DNA from: Helicostylum pulchrum
Taxonomy: Eukaryota; Mucoromycota; Mucoromycetes; Mucorales; Mucoraceae
Assembly (NCBI GenBank): GCA_025677825.1
Contig: JAIXMO010000001.1
Coordinates: forward strand, 1-64,000
Direction: 5' to 3'
DNA: 64,000 nt
Both the position numbers and the translations under genes were made by a program. The notes below the pieces were generated by a model, which worked only from the letters and a program-made list of their open reading frames with translations, was not told the origin of the DNA and made no database searches. This document shows positions 20,016 to 32,073 of this stretch, piece by piece (positions within the stretch are counted from its first letter, which is position 1; every line of letters begins with the position of its first letter).

Positions 20016-21541
20016 TTACTTGTTTGGATAAAAAAAAAAAAAAAAAAAGATAACCCCACACAAAGAAAGAGGGAGTTAAAGAAAAAAAAAATTGCGCGAC
20101 GGGTCTTTAAAAAAAAGAATGTTGCGTTTACACAAGAATGGGTATTTTACTCCTGATCCAGTTCACTGCTTTATGAATTCTGGAATAACAGACATATCTT
20201 TATTTCTGCAGGATACTTTTTTACTAGACATTTTTAAAGAAGCAACAATTATTTTGCATGAAAAAAATAAAAAATGCCGCTATAAAATTAATAAGGCTAC
20301 ATCCAATCAAAGTGGTCTTTTTTTTATAAAAGCATTACGATATACCCTCTAACTAAGCGTCTTCTGGGTATAGTGTCTTTTTTCTTGCTGATAAATGCCG
20401 TCATTATTATTCAATATCGAAGCCTAAAATATAACTTGGGATAAAGTTGTGTGATACCTGGAAGTAAGTACTTTTTTTCCTTATTTGATTTGACAAAGAG
20501 ATGAGGATAATCAGAATCAAACTTTAACTGAGAATAAGTACATATAATGGTTTCCATCTTTGCCATCTCTGTGTACAACTCAAATGCATTAGCATCCAGC
20601 TTATCCTTTACACTTGTTCCATAAAGTGTTTAGTTAACCCCGATATATTTTTTGATTTGATTCTGGATATGTATGGCATCAGGATGTAGCTTTTATTAAA
20701 GGAATTTCTTAGTACACTTTCCGTTTACACGCTCAGAAGAGAGAATGTGGTATAGTCACTACCTTTATAAAGCATTTTTTTTTTTTAAAAAAAAAAGCAG
20801 CTCGATATCTATACGCTATTACAGTCGTAGTGGACCACATTTGAGGGCTTGTAATAAAAAGCGCTTTTATGCTAGAACAATAACCTTTATTTACGGACAA
20901 AAAGGTAGACAGTAAAAAAGAAAAAGATTATTTATGAAATTAATTCCTCCTCTTTTGGAGGGATAAAAAAGGTCACACACGGGTATTTAAATTCAAGTGG
21001 TACGAATAATAAGGGACAAAGCAGGAGATTGCACTCAATTGGTAGCCGCTGTAAACTTATTTATCCGAAAATGTGTGCTTGCGCATGACGTAAAAAGGTC
21101 ATCGTACTCTGTTTTGATTGGTACTCCAAAAAGGGGAAATTTTTTTATAAATTGTTGGCCTTTTTTTTCGTTTTTTTTTTTTTTTTCTTTTTTCCTTTTT
21201 TTTTTATTTTTTTCATCGCCTGGCTTTACTTTTAACCCGTTCTTTTTTTTTTTGTTGGTCTTTTTTTTTTATTTTGTTGGTTGCTCTTTTTCTCTCTTTT
21301 TAAAAAAAGGCCTTTTTTACCCAAGAGGAGTGCTGAGAGAAAAAAAAAAAAAAAGAGAGAGAGAGGAGCGAATTAAAGGAGGTGGAAACCCCGATTTTCG
21401 GAAGTTGAATTAAAAACATCCGAGATCTAAGCCACATTTCAAAAAAGTATAAATACTCGAGCAAAAAAGTATTCCATGTCCCCAAAATTTTCTATAATTT
21501 TTTTTATTTCATCAACCAATCAAAACACTCTATTATTAATT
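20016..21541. other. intergenic region with a gene remnant
   Basis: No complete gene is supported. A readable minus-strand remnant lies at 20411-20625. A T-A palindrome lies at about 20766-20790. The stretch 21150-21290 is almost pure T with short C/G interruptions, directly upstream of the TATA-binding protein gene. Confidence 0.45.
20411..20625 (-). pseudogene. fragment of an unidentified coding sequence
   Basis: On the minus strand about 65 codons stay open (YGTSVKDKLDANAFELYTEM...YSQLKFDSDYPHLFVK...LLPGITQLYPKLYF). Composition is protein-like, with stops on both sides and no start or splice context. It looks like a piece of a larger dispersed gene, but I cannot name the family. Confidence 0.35.
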
Positions 21542-22650
21542 ATGTCTGGATTTAATATTGCTACACCTTCAATGCAGACACCTGCTATGCAGACACCTTC
21601 TATTCCAACTCCTAATCATAATTCAACTCCATTTGCTTTACCATCTACTCCAGCTCCTTTAGATGCTCCAACTCCAAGCAGAGATGCCAATCCATATGCC
21701 GTAGCTGGTATTACACCAACATTACAGTAAGTAAAAGAGTTTTTTTTTCTTTTCCCTTTTTTTCTTTTCTTAGCATCGCACGCACACACACACACACACA
21801 CGCACACACACACAGAGACATACAATTCATTACATTCAATAAATTCAACAACCCAAATCAACATTATACCTTTTTTTTTTTTTTTTTAATTCTTTTTTAT
21901 GGAAATTGTGCTTAAAGATCAAGTTTTACTTATTGTGTTTTTTGTTTTTCTTTTTTTTTGTTTTTTTTTAAATTTGTTGTATAAAGAAATATTGTGGCCA
22001 CTGTGAATTTGGATTGTCGTTTGGATCTTAAGACTATTGCACTTCATGCTCGTAATGCAGAGTATAATCCCAAGGTATTATAATTTTTTTTTTAAAAAAC
22101 AGCAAAAAAATCTAATATTTTTTATAAAGCGTTTTGCAGCAGTGATTATGCGTATTCGTGATCCTAAAACCACAGCACTTATCTTTGCTTCAGGTAAAAT
22201 GGTTGTCACTGGTGCAAAATCAGAAGATGATTCAAAGTTGGCTGCTCGTAAATATGCTCGTATTATTCAAAAATTAGGTTTCCAAGCCAAATTTACAGAC
22301 TTTAAGATTCAAAATATTGTTGGTTCCTGTGATGTTAAATTTCCTATTCGTTTAGAAGGTTTAGCATACTCTCATGGTCACTTTAGTTCTGTAAGTACAT
22401 TTCTCTTTTTTTTTTTTACTTTTTTTCTTTTATTCTTCTAAACCTCCCCAAAAAAAAAAAAAAAAAAATACGTTAATAGTATGAACCTGAATTATTTCCT
22501 GGTCTCATTTATCGTATGGTAAAACCAAAAATCGTCTTGCTGATTTTCGTATCTGGCAAGATTGTTTTAACTGGTGCCAAAGTACGTGAAGAGATTTATC
22601 AGGCTTTCCAAGCTATATATCCTGTACTTACCGAGTTCAGAAAGCCTTAA
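21542..22650 (+). CDS. SPT15: TATA-box binding protein
   Basis: Four exons (21542-21726, 21987-22074, 22130-22390, 22480-22650) give exactly 235 codons, 234 aa. TBP nucleates pre-initiation complexes of all three nuclear RNA polymerases. The N-terminal 62 residues are variable and T/P-rich ([18 protein letters not shown]). The saddle core follows as two repeats: [48 protein letters not shown] with [17 protein letters not shown], then [35 protein letters not shown] and [17 protein letters not shown]. The DNA-intercalating phenylalanines fall in the expected places. Intron 1 (260 nt) contains a CA microsatellite. Confidence 0.98.
21777..21814. repeat. CA dinucleotide microsatellite in TBP intron 1
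   Basis: An almost perfect run of CA units with a few CG interruptions, located inside the first intron of the TATA-binding protein gene. Confidence 0.85.
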
Positions 22651-24625
22651 ATAACAAAAAAAAGCACGTACAACACAAAATAATCAAAAAAAAACTTCAT
22701 GTATAAAAAAGAACTTTTTTTCTCTTTTTTTTCCTTTCCAACTGTATCATAATCCCTTCTTTTATAGGTTCTCTTTCTTTTCCCCACACACAACCCCTTC
22801 TTTTTTTTTTTCTTTTTTCTCTTCCCATATATACTTTTTTTTCTTTTTCTTTTTTTTTTTTTATGTGCAAATAAAACTCAAATCGTCATATTTCAGTGAT
22901 TTAAAATATTTGGTGTTCTTTAACAAATGTTGTTGTTTATTGTCTCTTTTTAGTGATTGTTACAGTAACACTTGAAATGGGTTATTGTGTACCTCTTTCT
23001 TTTTTTAAAAGTGATCCCAAAGTGATGTAATGAGATCATTTGTTTACTTGCGTGCCACATTATATGGCTTCTCTCTTGGATATGAGGTCATTCCTGCGTT
23101 TTTTTTTTGCCACATTTTTTATCGGGTATGTTTGTACACTCTTCCGCTCTTGTCAAATTATCGACATCGATTTATGTACACTTGTAGGCCGCGTAACTTT
23201 CATATGTACGCCCCCCCCCCCTCCTTACTTGTTGAATGTTATAACAGCAACGAGTTGTATTGTCAACTTGTCACATATAAACTAATGCATATTAAATACT
23301 CGCTAAAAAAAAAAAAAAGGTAACTTTGATAGGCACCCTTTATTAGGGAATGCTAAAAGCAACCGGTTTTTTTCAAACAATCCGTAAACAAAAATAATCC
23401 TTGGGTATTTTCTTTATGTATTTACAGAGCAGGAGGGTAAAAAGACTGTAAAAGAGAAAGAGGGGGCACACAAGAGTAAAGAAGGGGATGTAAGTTTTTA
23501 TATTGTAGGGAGCTCGAAACAAAAACAAAAAAAGTTTTCTTTTAGTGCATGAAACGCTGTTAAAAATACGCTTGTAATTAATATGCTGACAAATTTTAAA
23601 TATAATCTGTTCATTTTTTTTTTTGGAGTAATTAAAGAGGTCTCTCTCTTATATAAAAATAATCGTTAGTTAGCCCTTTTTTTATTTATGGTTAACTAAC
23701 GGAGGAGATAGCAAAGTAATAAAGAGAAAATATAGGCATATTTTTAAGTCCACTGATTTTTGGTAGTTTCCAATTGATTATTACACATTGACGGCCTAGA
23801 ATATCAAACGCCCCTTTTTTACGCAAAATGTAACAGGTGTCTTTTTTTTTGTAAGTAAAAAACCACCAGTGCCGCTACGCACGGAAAAGGCTAATTGAAT
23901 CTTTCCCCGAGCCGAAATATGAAACACTCTCTTTAGGCTCTGAATCGTAGTACAAACAGGATCGTCAGTTTATATACTACAGGAGTATGGTGTCATTTAT
24001 CGTTATAGATCCTTTTGCAGTATTCTTTTTTCTCTTATTAAATGCAATATTCTAACCGATCCAAAAACCGAGTTTCGAGTAATTATCGAGACGAAAATAT
24101 TAGTTTCTGTATGACTTTTTTTTTTAAAAAGCGTGTATTAGGTAACAGATTAATAAAAGTATCAGTTAGTACAGTGCGTACCTGGTGAGATGCATAATAC
24201 AGTCGCATGTTATATGGTTTTAAGAAATATTAATTGCTTTCAAATATTTAGTATACACTTTTTTTTCCTCATTGTGCAATAGTGTATACAAACTTATTGT
24301 AGAATTGATTCGCACAGAAAAAAAAAAAAAAAAAAAAAAAAGTATTAAAGTAGTGTAGTCGCCTAAAAATGAAATATATTCTCATGTCATAGATTCGCGT
24401 ATGACGAGAAATTAAAAAGAAGTAATATACTTCTTTGGAAAGACCAATCCCAAATGGCTTTAGTTTCTTTTATAGGCTATCACCTGCATGAGAAGGGCTT
24501 TTGAGTAAAAGGAGAAAGTAACACCTCCAGCTCGAAACGGATTTTTAATATTTTTATTTATTTGCTGTTTTAAAAAAAAAGCACACCCTTTTTTTTTTTA
24601 ACTTACAGTTTAAAAAATAAGCATA
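22651..24625. other. 2-kb gene-free region
   Basis: No gene is supported. 22651-22870 is T-rich with C interruptions and would include the TBP 3' UTR. A 12-bp inverted repeat with one mismatch (CGTTAGTTAGCC at 23664-23675, GGTTAACTAACG at 23690-23701) can form a stem-loop. The region 23840-24000 is less AT-rich and may be old coding DNA. A palindromic T-A tract lies at 24118-24130 and a 23-base A tract at about 24318-24341. Confidence 0.4.
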
Positions 24626-26808
24626 ATGTCACTTATAACAGATCCTATATACTTGATACATACCAGTCGAATAAAATTTTTACGTGTAGAAGAACGAGCT
24701 GAACGTATCATTACGTTCCCTCCCACCGTCATGTCTGATGATTACGTTCGTTTAGCGGCACCCATTTATCCTGAAATGCAGTACTGTTATTCACCTGTGT
24801 ACGATGGTTTATCAAATACAACAAACGAATACAATGGAAAACTCAATTGTAGTCCACGTACAACAAAACGTAATTATCGCCAACGTAAACCTCAACAACA
24901 AACCACTTTAAAAACAAATTATACCAATATCAAATACCCTGCTCAAACTGAACCAAGAAAGGAATCAGATAGTGAAGATGACGATATTGAAGTATCTAAT
25001 TCAAGGTATAAAGAACAAGATGATGACTTTTTTTTTTTTGTTATATATTTATAAAAAAAGCTTTTTTTTAAAAAAAAATGGTAGTAAACAAGATGTTGGT
25101 AAAATAACAGCTATTGCTGCAACTGCAAGTCGTTCATTTCATACAACTTCATTGCAACCTTCAGTCGATTCAGTCATTGATCCTTCACCTCATTCTTCGA
25201 TTGAAAATAACGAGACGAGTTTCCCACCCTTTTTAAATAACGGAGATAGTATCAGTCAATTAGAATATACCAAAAAACCAGCTGTTTTACATAAGAACAC
25301 ATCTGCTTTATCCGCACTAATTGCAGAGAAGGCTATGGCAGCGGAAAATCCATTTGCAGAGTACTCGGTTGCATCTGGAAAAGGAGAGAGTAAATCCATC
25401 AAACTGTGTGTTTATTTACCACATTCAAGCGAACCTCAAACACCAATCTATGTTGTAGTTCGACCAGATGCTATCACAGACGATGTGATTGGATATATAT
25501 TGTACGATTATGTTGAAGAAAAGAGGCAACCGGAATTAGATGAAACAGCTTATGATTTAGCGGAATGGATATTATTTATAGCAGAAGACGATGGAGAGAT
25601 TGAAGATTATTTACCAGCGGTTGATCGAACGAGAAATATTGGTCGTGTGTCATTTGATCAGTTTGCACTATGCAGAGCCACAGAAGCACAAGCAAAACAA
25701 AATGATTTGGATCGTGCGCGAATAGGTAGAACCAAACCAGACTTAGAGACGTTGAAAAAGAAGAAGGAAGCATCACAAACTCAAGCTGCTCATGAATTAA
25801 CTACAGCAAATGAAGTAGTCGATACCCATATCGTAGAAGATGACATTGCTTCTACCATGACCAATCGCTTGATCGATTCTCAACAACAAAATCAACCGGA
25901 TCCTTCGACGGTTGCCGTTCCTGTACCTTCCTCAAAGGCTACTTTAACAAAGGCAACCATGCCCATGACCCCCTTAAAATACTTTCGTATCAAATTAATG
26001 ACAAACGAGGAAGTCTCCGCTACCACCGCTATACCCGTCTATGCTGAAATGTTTATTGGAGACGTATTGGAATTAGTTTCTAGAAAGAGAAAACTAGACC
26101 CCAATGAATATATGCTAACAATAGCGGATAGTAAAGTCATTGTACCAAATGATACAACTGTTGAAAGCATGAAGGGAATTACGGACTTAACCTTGACAAA
26201 GAAAGGAACCACACTGGCTGTACCTAGCTCAACTCACCTCTGGAGATCACCTATCAAAAGGAAAAAGGAAGAAGTAAATCAACCCATGTATTTTTCTACA
26301 ACAGACACACCGCTGTCTACTACCAACGTTAACGATGCTTTACTTTCTCAGTACAAAAAGTATACCGTCAGTAGAAAGATGCCCATGTTTGTGAGTAAAA
26401 AAGTGTATATATTAGCGATTGATGGAGATTATATCCATCTTATGCCGCCAGAACATAAAGGCATGTTTGACTCTGTAAAAACTGTAAGTGATATATATAT
26501 GGAAGAAGCAAAAAAAAAAAAAAAAAAAAGTATACTCATTTTTTTTTTTTAGACTTCATTTCATGCGAGTGCAGTTCGGTCATGTAAACAAAGTAAAAAA
26601 GCGCCGGCTAATTTCAAAGTAATGATATTAAAAGAACGAGACTTCAAGACATATGATTTAGAAGCAGAGAATGCAAAAGAAGCGAGTAAGTTTTTCCTGT
26701 GCTTATATTTAAAAAAAAAATAACCTAATTAAACTGGTTTTTCTTCATCGATTAGATGAAATATGTAATAGAATAAGATTCTTGGTGCAAGTAACTAAAG
26801 GAGCGTGA
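24626..26808 (+). CDS. TORC2 subunit Sin1/Avo1
   Basis: Four exons (24626-25005, 25085-26483, 26553-26685, 26756-26808) give exactly 655 codons, 654 aa. Sin1 is the adaptor of TORC2 that recruits AGC-kinase substrates at the plasma membrane. The N-terminus (SLITDPIYLIHTSRIKFLR) matches the conserved Sin1 start. The CRIM domain spans about 205-330 (SALSALIAEKAMAAENPFAE, IKLCVYLP, DVIGYILYDYVEE, LAEWILFIAEDDGEIEDYLP). A Ras-binding-like ubiquitin fold is at about 424-510, and a PH domain at about 535-650 (FVSKKVYILAIDGDYIHLMP). Intron 1 contains a T-A palindrome and happens to stay open in a neighbouring frame. Confidence 0.93.
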
Positions 26809-26945
26809 TATAATAATAATAAAAAATCTATGTCTGTCATAGCACAGTGTTTGTAAAAAAAGAGCAAGATGTATTTATCTTCTCAATTTGTTTTCTTTAA
26901 ATCAATACCTTCATGATATTCTTAGTTTAAAGAGATTGAATCATC

Positions 26946-26980
<35 letters not shown>

Positions 26981-27133
26981 TAAGCAGGCGGTTGGCAAAA
27001 ATGTCAGCGTTTTTTTCTTGTATGACACAAGTGTAGAACAATCAAAATGATTAAATAGAGTAAAAGTGTCATAAGCCCAAGATGTTCTTTTTTTTTTAGA
27101 ATAGATAAATCACTTTTCTCTATCTTTATTACA
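26809..27133. other. intergenic stretch with diverged repeat
   Basis: Holds a 31-base A tract (about 26947-26977). The block at 26925-26995 (TTTAAAGAGATTGAAT, A tract, TTAAGCAGG) recurs in diverged form at about 31303-31376. No gene is seen. Confidence 0.4.
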
Positions 27134-27487
27134 ATGTATACCAGTAAGTATTTTTATTTTTTATAAGTGTACCTTTTAAAGGAGCTCATATTTATTATTC
27201 TATTCTCCTTAGCGTTTTCGTTTTCTTTATGTATAAAAAAATCGAAATAATTGCTACCGAAAGGTTCGGTGACAGAGTCTGAAGTGGAGGCTCTAGAAAA
27301 GAGCCTTACTACAACTGAATATTGGAAACCCCTCGGCTTTTCCGACCGGGCGAACAAAGAGGCTGTTGTAGAAAAACTGAATCAGATTGCCGATAATGAA
27401 ACAAGAGTAAGGATATCTAAAGCAAAACAGCTCTTGATCCAGACCATCATTAATCGACAATTTCAAGCAACTGATGACTTTATATAA
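27134..27487 (+). CDS. 77-aa protein with a 10-nt first exon
   Basis: A 10-nt exon (27134-27143, MYT plus one base) ends at a GTAAGT donor and joins 27264-27487 through a 120-nt intron. The total is exactly 78 codons. The product (SSVTESEVEALEKSLTTTEYW, then KPLGFSDRANKEAVVEKLNQ and ISKAKQLLIQTIINRQF) is helical and hydrophilic, without membrane segments or known motifs. Protein-like composition and coherent splicing support a real gene. The very short first exon is unusual, so the true start could lie elsewhere. No family is recognised. Confidence 0.45.
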
Positions 27488-27877
27488 TGGAATTATATTC
27501 CTAAAGTTAACAGTATAAAAAAAAAACTTATCAACAAGACCATCATACCACAATTATTTTTCAGTCGACATACAAACCTACTGAATAATGGAGTTCGATC
27601 ATTCATCTTTTTTTTTTTTTTTTTTTTTACCTGGCTAATATTACATATAGTCTTTTTATTTATTTAGTCAATAAAGTTTACACTTAATACAAAAAAAAAA
27701 ACTTCATCACTATTATACAAACGAAGTCTCTGATTTAATTGGTCAGTAGCTACGTAAGATGCCAATAAACCTTTTTTAGCGTTTTGCCTAAACCAAACTG
27801 GCTTATTATATATTTATATCTTGGCTCTCCTTTTATTTTTGTTCCCTCTTTTCGTTTGTTGATTCATAGTGTAAAAC
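27488..27877. other. intergenic region upstream of the carrier gene
   Basis: Contains a 22-base T tract near 27606 and a pyrimidine-rich stretch at about 27825-27860 just before the carrier start. No gene is seen. Confidence 0.4.
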
Positions 27878-29886
27878 ATGTCTTTAATAGTTGACAATGC
27901 AAAAAGTACTGTTGTTCATCAGAATAATGACCTGAACAAAAAAATGGTCCCGGAATCAACACAGTTCTATCTATTAGAAACAGCTTCTGAACGAGATCAC
28001 CGTATAAGAGAATTATTTAATACACTTGACCGAAATAAAAGTGGGTTACTCGATAGTAAAGCTATTCAACGAGGCTTTACAACCATGACGCACCTTCCAG
28101 CACGTACTAAATATGCTAACGAATTATTATCTCGGTGTGATACTTCACAGGACGGCTTAGTTGATTTTGAAGAATTTAAAGCCTATGTAAATGATAAAGA
28201 AAATGAATTATGGAAATTGTTTAAAAAGTTGGATAGAAGTGGTGAAGGACAATTAGATCCAACAGACCTACAGATTGCTTTATTGAGAGCGGGAATGGAA
28301 ATACCTGAAACGGACGTAGTCAATTTTATGCAATTAATGGATATTGGTATTTGTTCTTGAAAAAAAAAAAAGAGGTAGATAAATTATTGTATTCACTTGT
28401 TACTAATATGTTTATATGTTATATATAGATGGTAATGGTCTAATAGATTTTAATGAATTTAAAAATTTTCTTTTGGTAAGAAAGTGGTAACATGATAACA
28501 ATACATCTGCTGATACTCTGTTACTTATTTATTTTTAGCTCTTACCTCAAACCAATATGAGTGAAATGTATAGATATTACGAGTCTTCAACTCAATTAAA
28601 TCAAGATGGAGAAGTAGTTATACCTACAACAGATGAAACGGCAAGACATGCGTTAGGTTACTTATTAGCCGGTGGTTTTGCAGGTGCCGTGTCACGTACA
28701 TGTACAGCCCCGTTTGATAGATTAAAGATTTATTTAATAACTCACAGCAGTACTCCTGAAAGACCGCTTACGTTTGTTAATGCTGTAAAATCAATCTATA
28801 GTTATGGTGGTTGGAAAGCTTTTTTTGTTGGGAATGGATTGAACATACTAAAGATCGTACCTGAATCCGCTATTAAATTTTATTCGTATGAATCATGTAA
28901 ACAGTTGTTTGCTAATATACTTCACTGTGAAGATAAAGATTCGATACCTACAACCGCTCGATTTGCTGCTGGTGGTATGGCTGGTATTTGCGCTCAATTT
29001 TCTATTTACCCTTTAGAAACTTTAAAGACTCGGATTATGACGCACCAGGTTTCTAACAGCAATACAAGTACAAATAAAAAATCTCACAGTATCTCCGTCA
29101 CTTCGTCCATGTCAAACCCTAAGCTATCCGTTGCTTTTTCTACTTCTGCTGCGACTAGATCTAATACTTCTGTCATAACCGATACTGCAAAATCCATGTA
29201 TACTCGTGGTGGTATTCGCGCATTTTGGCCAGGTTTGGTAACTATACATATCTTACAACATTGGTTCCTGATAATTAAATATACGCATCATAGACACTTG
29301 GACTTATAGGCGTGTTTCCTTATCAGGCGATGGATCTTGGTATACTATTATGCATAATGAAAATATACGACTAAAATCTACTTGTTGCTGACATTATTTA
29401 TTTATTTTTAAGGCATTTATGAAACTTTAAAATTGTCCTATCTAGAATATAGTCAAGGCGAATATAACGATGATGGTACTCAGAAGCTACCAAATATATT
29501 TGTGTTATGGGCCTGTGGTACAATCAGTGGCACTATAGGTGCCACTAGTGTATACCCTTTAAATGTTATTAGAACTAGGTAAATTTTAAGAGTTATATTT
29601 TTTATTTTTTATTAACTAAAAGAGTTAGATTACAAGCACAAGGAACAGCAGGACATCCTCGACTATATAAGTCTCCGTGGGATGCAACCAAAGTGACATT
29701 TCAAACAGAAGGACCAAAAGGATTTTATAAAGGATTAGGGCCAACATTATTAAAGGTATTTGGTTGAAATTTTACACGAGGAAGGGGTTAAGGATTAATT
29801 ATTATCGTGGTTTTTAGGTTGTACCAGCCGTAAGTCTATCTTATGTTACTTATGAATGGACTAAAAGAGAACTTGGTCTTTTATAA
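27878..29886 (+). CDS. calcium-binding mitochondrial carrier (SCaMC / Sal1-like ATP-Mg/Pi carrier)
   Basis: Seven exons (27878-28346, 28429-28475, 28539-29237, 29294-29339, 29413-29578, 29623-29755, 29818-29886) give exactly 543 codons, 542 aa. The N-terminal half has EF-hands: LDRNKSGLLDSKAIQ, DTSQDGLVDFEEF, LDRSGEGQLDPTDL and DGNGLIDFNEF. The C-terminal half has three mitochondrial carrier repeats with signatures AGGFAGAVSRTCTAPFDRLK, AGGMAGICAQFSIYPLETLKTR and TISGTIGATSVYPLNVIRTR, plus GLIGVFPYQAMDLGIYETLK. It should exchange ATP-Mg for phosphate across the inner membrane in response to cytosolic calcium. The linker after repeat two is longer and S/T/N-rich. It is convergent with RPP1, with 38 bp between stops. 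Confidence 0.95.
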
Positions 29887-29924
29887 TAATAACGAATGCA
29901 GCATTTTATTTCATAATAAACCTA

Positions 29925-30924
29925 TTATTTTCTATTTTGTGCAATATTTAATAATTGCTCACAATTCTTTTCTACGGTGAACTTTGCTTTATCATTAGGT
30001 AAACCAATGGATTTCGCACTAGAGCATAGATAGTTAGTTAACGGGTATGTGGTCAATAAAAAAAAAAGTAGAAAACTTACAAGTAAAATACGTCAGCAGG
30101 ATTACGAAGTTCGGATACAATTTCAGCTTCACTGGAGATAATCAATTTATCTCCATGACCATACTCGAATAATTGCTTTGCAACTTGCATTGTGTAGGTT
30201 CTAGCTTGCACATCTAAATATATTTTTTTGTTAGTACTGCGTAATATTTAAATATCTAATATATTACCTCTAATAGCATTAGCATAGCATAATTCGAAAA
30301 ACACAAATCTTTCTAATGCTTTGTTTATATCGACCGAATTTAATTCAAATGACATACGTTCAGTACAAGAAAGTGAAATAATATCAATATCGTAAGACGC
30401 ACAAGCTTCTTTAAATACGCTCAGGTTACTTGTTCTTAACGCAATTAAATCAAACCCATTTCTTAATTGTTGAATTATACCCTATCATATAATTTAGAAA
30501 AAAAAAACCCCCCTAAAAAAAAAGGAAAAAATTATGCATACTGGCTGTAAAGGTTCATTTGTATCGATGGTAACACGAGTCAGGATTGTCAAGGGAAACT
30601 GGCAGTTTAATAGTTCGATAGCAATATCATATTTTTCTGATACGGTTGGAATTTTCTAATAAAATTAAAGTAAATAAAATGATACGTTTTGACTGAAAAT
30701 AAATAAAGTACCTACTTCTCCTTCCATTGTAAAGTTTAAAGCAGCTGTACATTCTTGAACTAAATTGTAAAAAAAAAAAAGGAATATAAGGGTCAGAAAG
30801 AAATAAATAAATTAATCTTATTAAAGCAAATACATTGTGCTAATCGCGACAAGATTAACTTTAGTCTATCAATCGAAGCACGATCGGGATTAGGTGAACA
30901 TGGTATATTAAGATCGCAGTACAT
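29925..30924 (-). CDS. RPP1: RNase P/MRP protein subunit Rpp1 (p30)
   Basis: The start at 30924 reads MYCDLNIPCSPNPDRASIDRL. Exon 1 is 30924-30834, and later exons cover about 30768-30720, 30658-30540, 30484-30270, 30210-30080 and the 3' end to 29925. Key p30 blocks are AALNFTMEGE (the NHT-like strand), FPLTILTRVTI, NGFDLIALRTSNLSVFKEAC, YDIDIISLSCTERMSFELNS and ERFVFFELCYANAIR. This is a PHP/TIM-barrel-like fold subunit that, with Pop5, supports the catalytic RNA in tRNA 5' processing in the nucleus. The C-terminus (FTVEKNCEQLLNIAQNRK) is conserved in type. Exon ends other than exon 1 are approximate. Confidence 0.88.
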
Positions 30925-32073
30925 TTTTTTTTAAGTAATGCAAAGGAAAAAGAACAACTGTGGCTTATGGAGATATAAGATACTTATTGATTTACCCAGT
31001 CCAAAAGACTTCGAAAAAAAAATAGCGAAAGACTTGAGGGGAAAAAAATGGGTCCCCCAGTATCTTCAACTTTAAACGTCAGTTCGAGGAGGGAAGTTTG
31101 TATTAATCACAGTATAAAACATTTAATTTTAGTAGCCTTTTATTTATTTTTCCTTCAAGGTGAGTCTGGATTAAAACGAAACGAAATCTTAAATTTAAGC
31201 GGGGGAGACTTTTTGTTCATTTTTCAAAAGTTTTCACGCCTTTTTCTTGTTACTATAAAATATCATTCATCTGTAGCGTAATGATGTTCTTAATAAAAAT
31301 CCTAAGTTTAAAGAGGATTGAATTACTTATCCCGAAAAAAAATGAGCAACTTTAAAAAAATAAAAGTTAAGCAGGTCCTTATCATAAAGACTCAAATAAC
31401 ACTTTCTGGGATGTCTCTTTATGATAAAGATCACTGGAAGTCTGTTGAGAAACACACTGCTACTTTGTCCACAAGTTGGAACGATAGACTAAACTTGGTC
31501 CAATATCTTGAATTACTTGCTACTCTGTTTCGCATGTATCTTAAAAACATCGATTAATTATTCCTTGCATAATCGGCATACTAATAGTTTGTATATGTGC
31601 TTAGGATGATGTTGTATCGACTCAGTTGATATGGAAAGACTTGATGAAAGAAAATCTTGGTTTACATGAATTTACTGGTCCTACGATTGAATCAATCTGT
31701 AAAGAGTCTGCATGTTTTACTACACGTACGTTTCAAGGCATGGTTGTGGTGTTTGAAGAATAAAGCATAATGATAAATTTACTCTAGGGAAAAAAGAAAT
31801 CATTCCATTCTTCTTCTTTTCGTTGGTGGGGAGAGAGGTGGAGAGCGTGGCCGGAGGACGCAATCGGTTGGGAGGGGAGATACATAATAATATCTCATAA
31901 ATCAATTATTTCGCTCTCAATTCAAGCCCTACGACTGTAGTGTGTGCCCTAATAAATAAAAAGCAAAGAGTTACCTTAAACGGGGTTTGCTTTTTGAACA
32001 ACCGCTTCATTTAAACCATCATGTTTTGATACAGGTTCTCTTTTTTTCCTTTCTTTCTTTCATCATCTCCATC
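30925..32073. other. divergent intergenic region with coding remnants
   Basis: Separates the RPP1 and AP-2 alpha starts. It contains a repeat shared with 26925-26995 (about 31303-31376) and two coding-like fragments at 31409-31735. The stretch 31975-32070 holds a C/T-rich run directly before the AP-2 alpha ATG. Confidence 0.4.
31409..31735 (+). pseudogene. two coding-like fragments, unidentified
   Basis: The first fragment (31409-31557) reads SLYDKDHWKSVEKHTATLST then SWNDRLNLVQYLELLATLFR before a stop. The second begins after an AG near 31605 (DDVVSTQLIWKDLMKENLGLHEFTGPTIE) and ends at a GTACGT donor-like site. Both have protein-like composition, but no donor links them in frame. They could be a decayed gene or a gene with a structure I failed to resolve. 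Confidence 0.3.

Noticed and set aside
20997..21413. 138-aa frame upstream of TBP
   Set aside because: The second half is poly-F from a T tract and the first half has no start context.
23030..23323. 97-aa plus-strand frame in the gene desert
   Set aside because: It has no homology, a pyrimidine-tract and poly-P composition, and two overlapping frames of equal quality.
27251..27263. TTG start at 27251 for the small gene
   Set aside because: Eukaryotic genes rarely use TTG; the ATG at 27134 with a 10-nt exon restores the frame exactly.
29238..29293. Reading the carrier gene straight through after WPGL
   Set aside because: The frame hits a stop; using the GTAACT donor at 29238 and the CATAG acceptor gives TLGLIGVFPYQAMDLG, which matches the family exactly.
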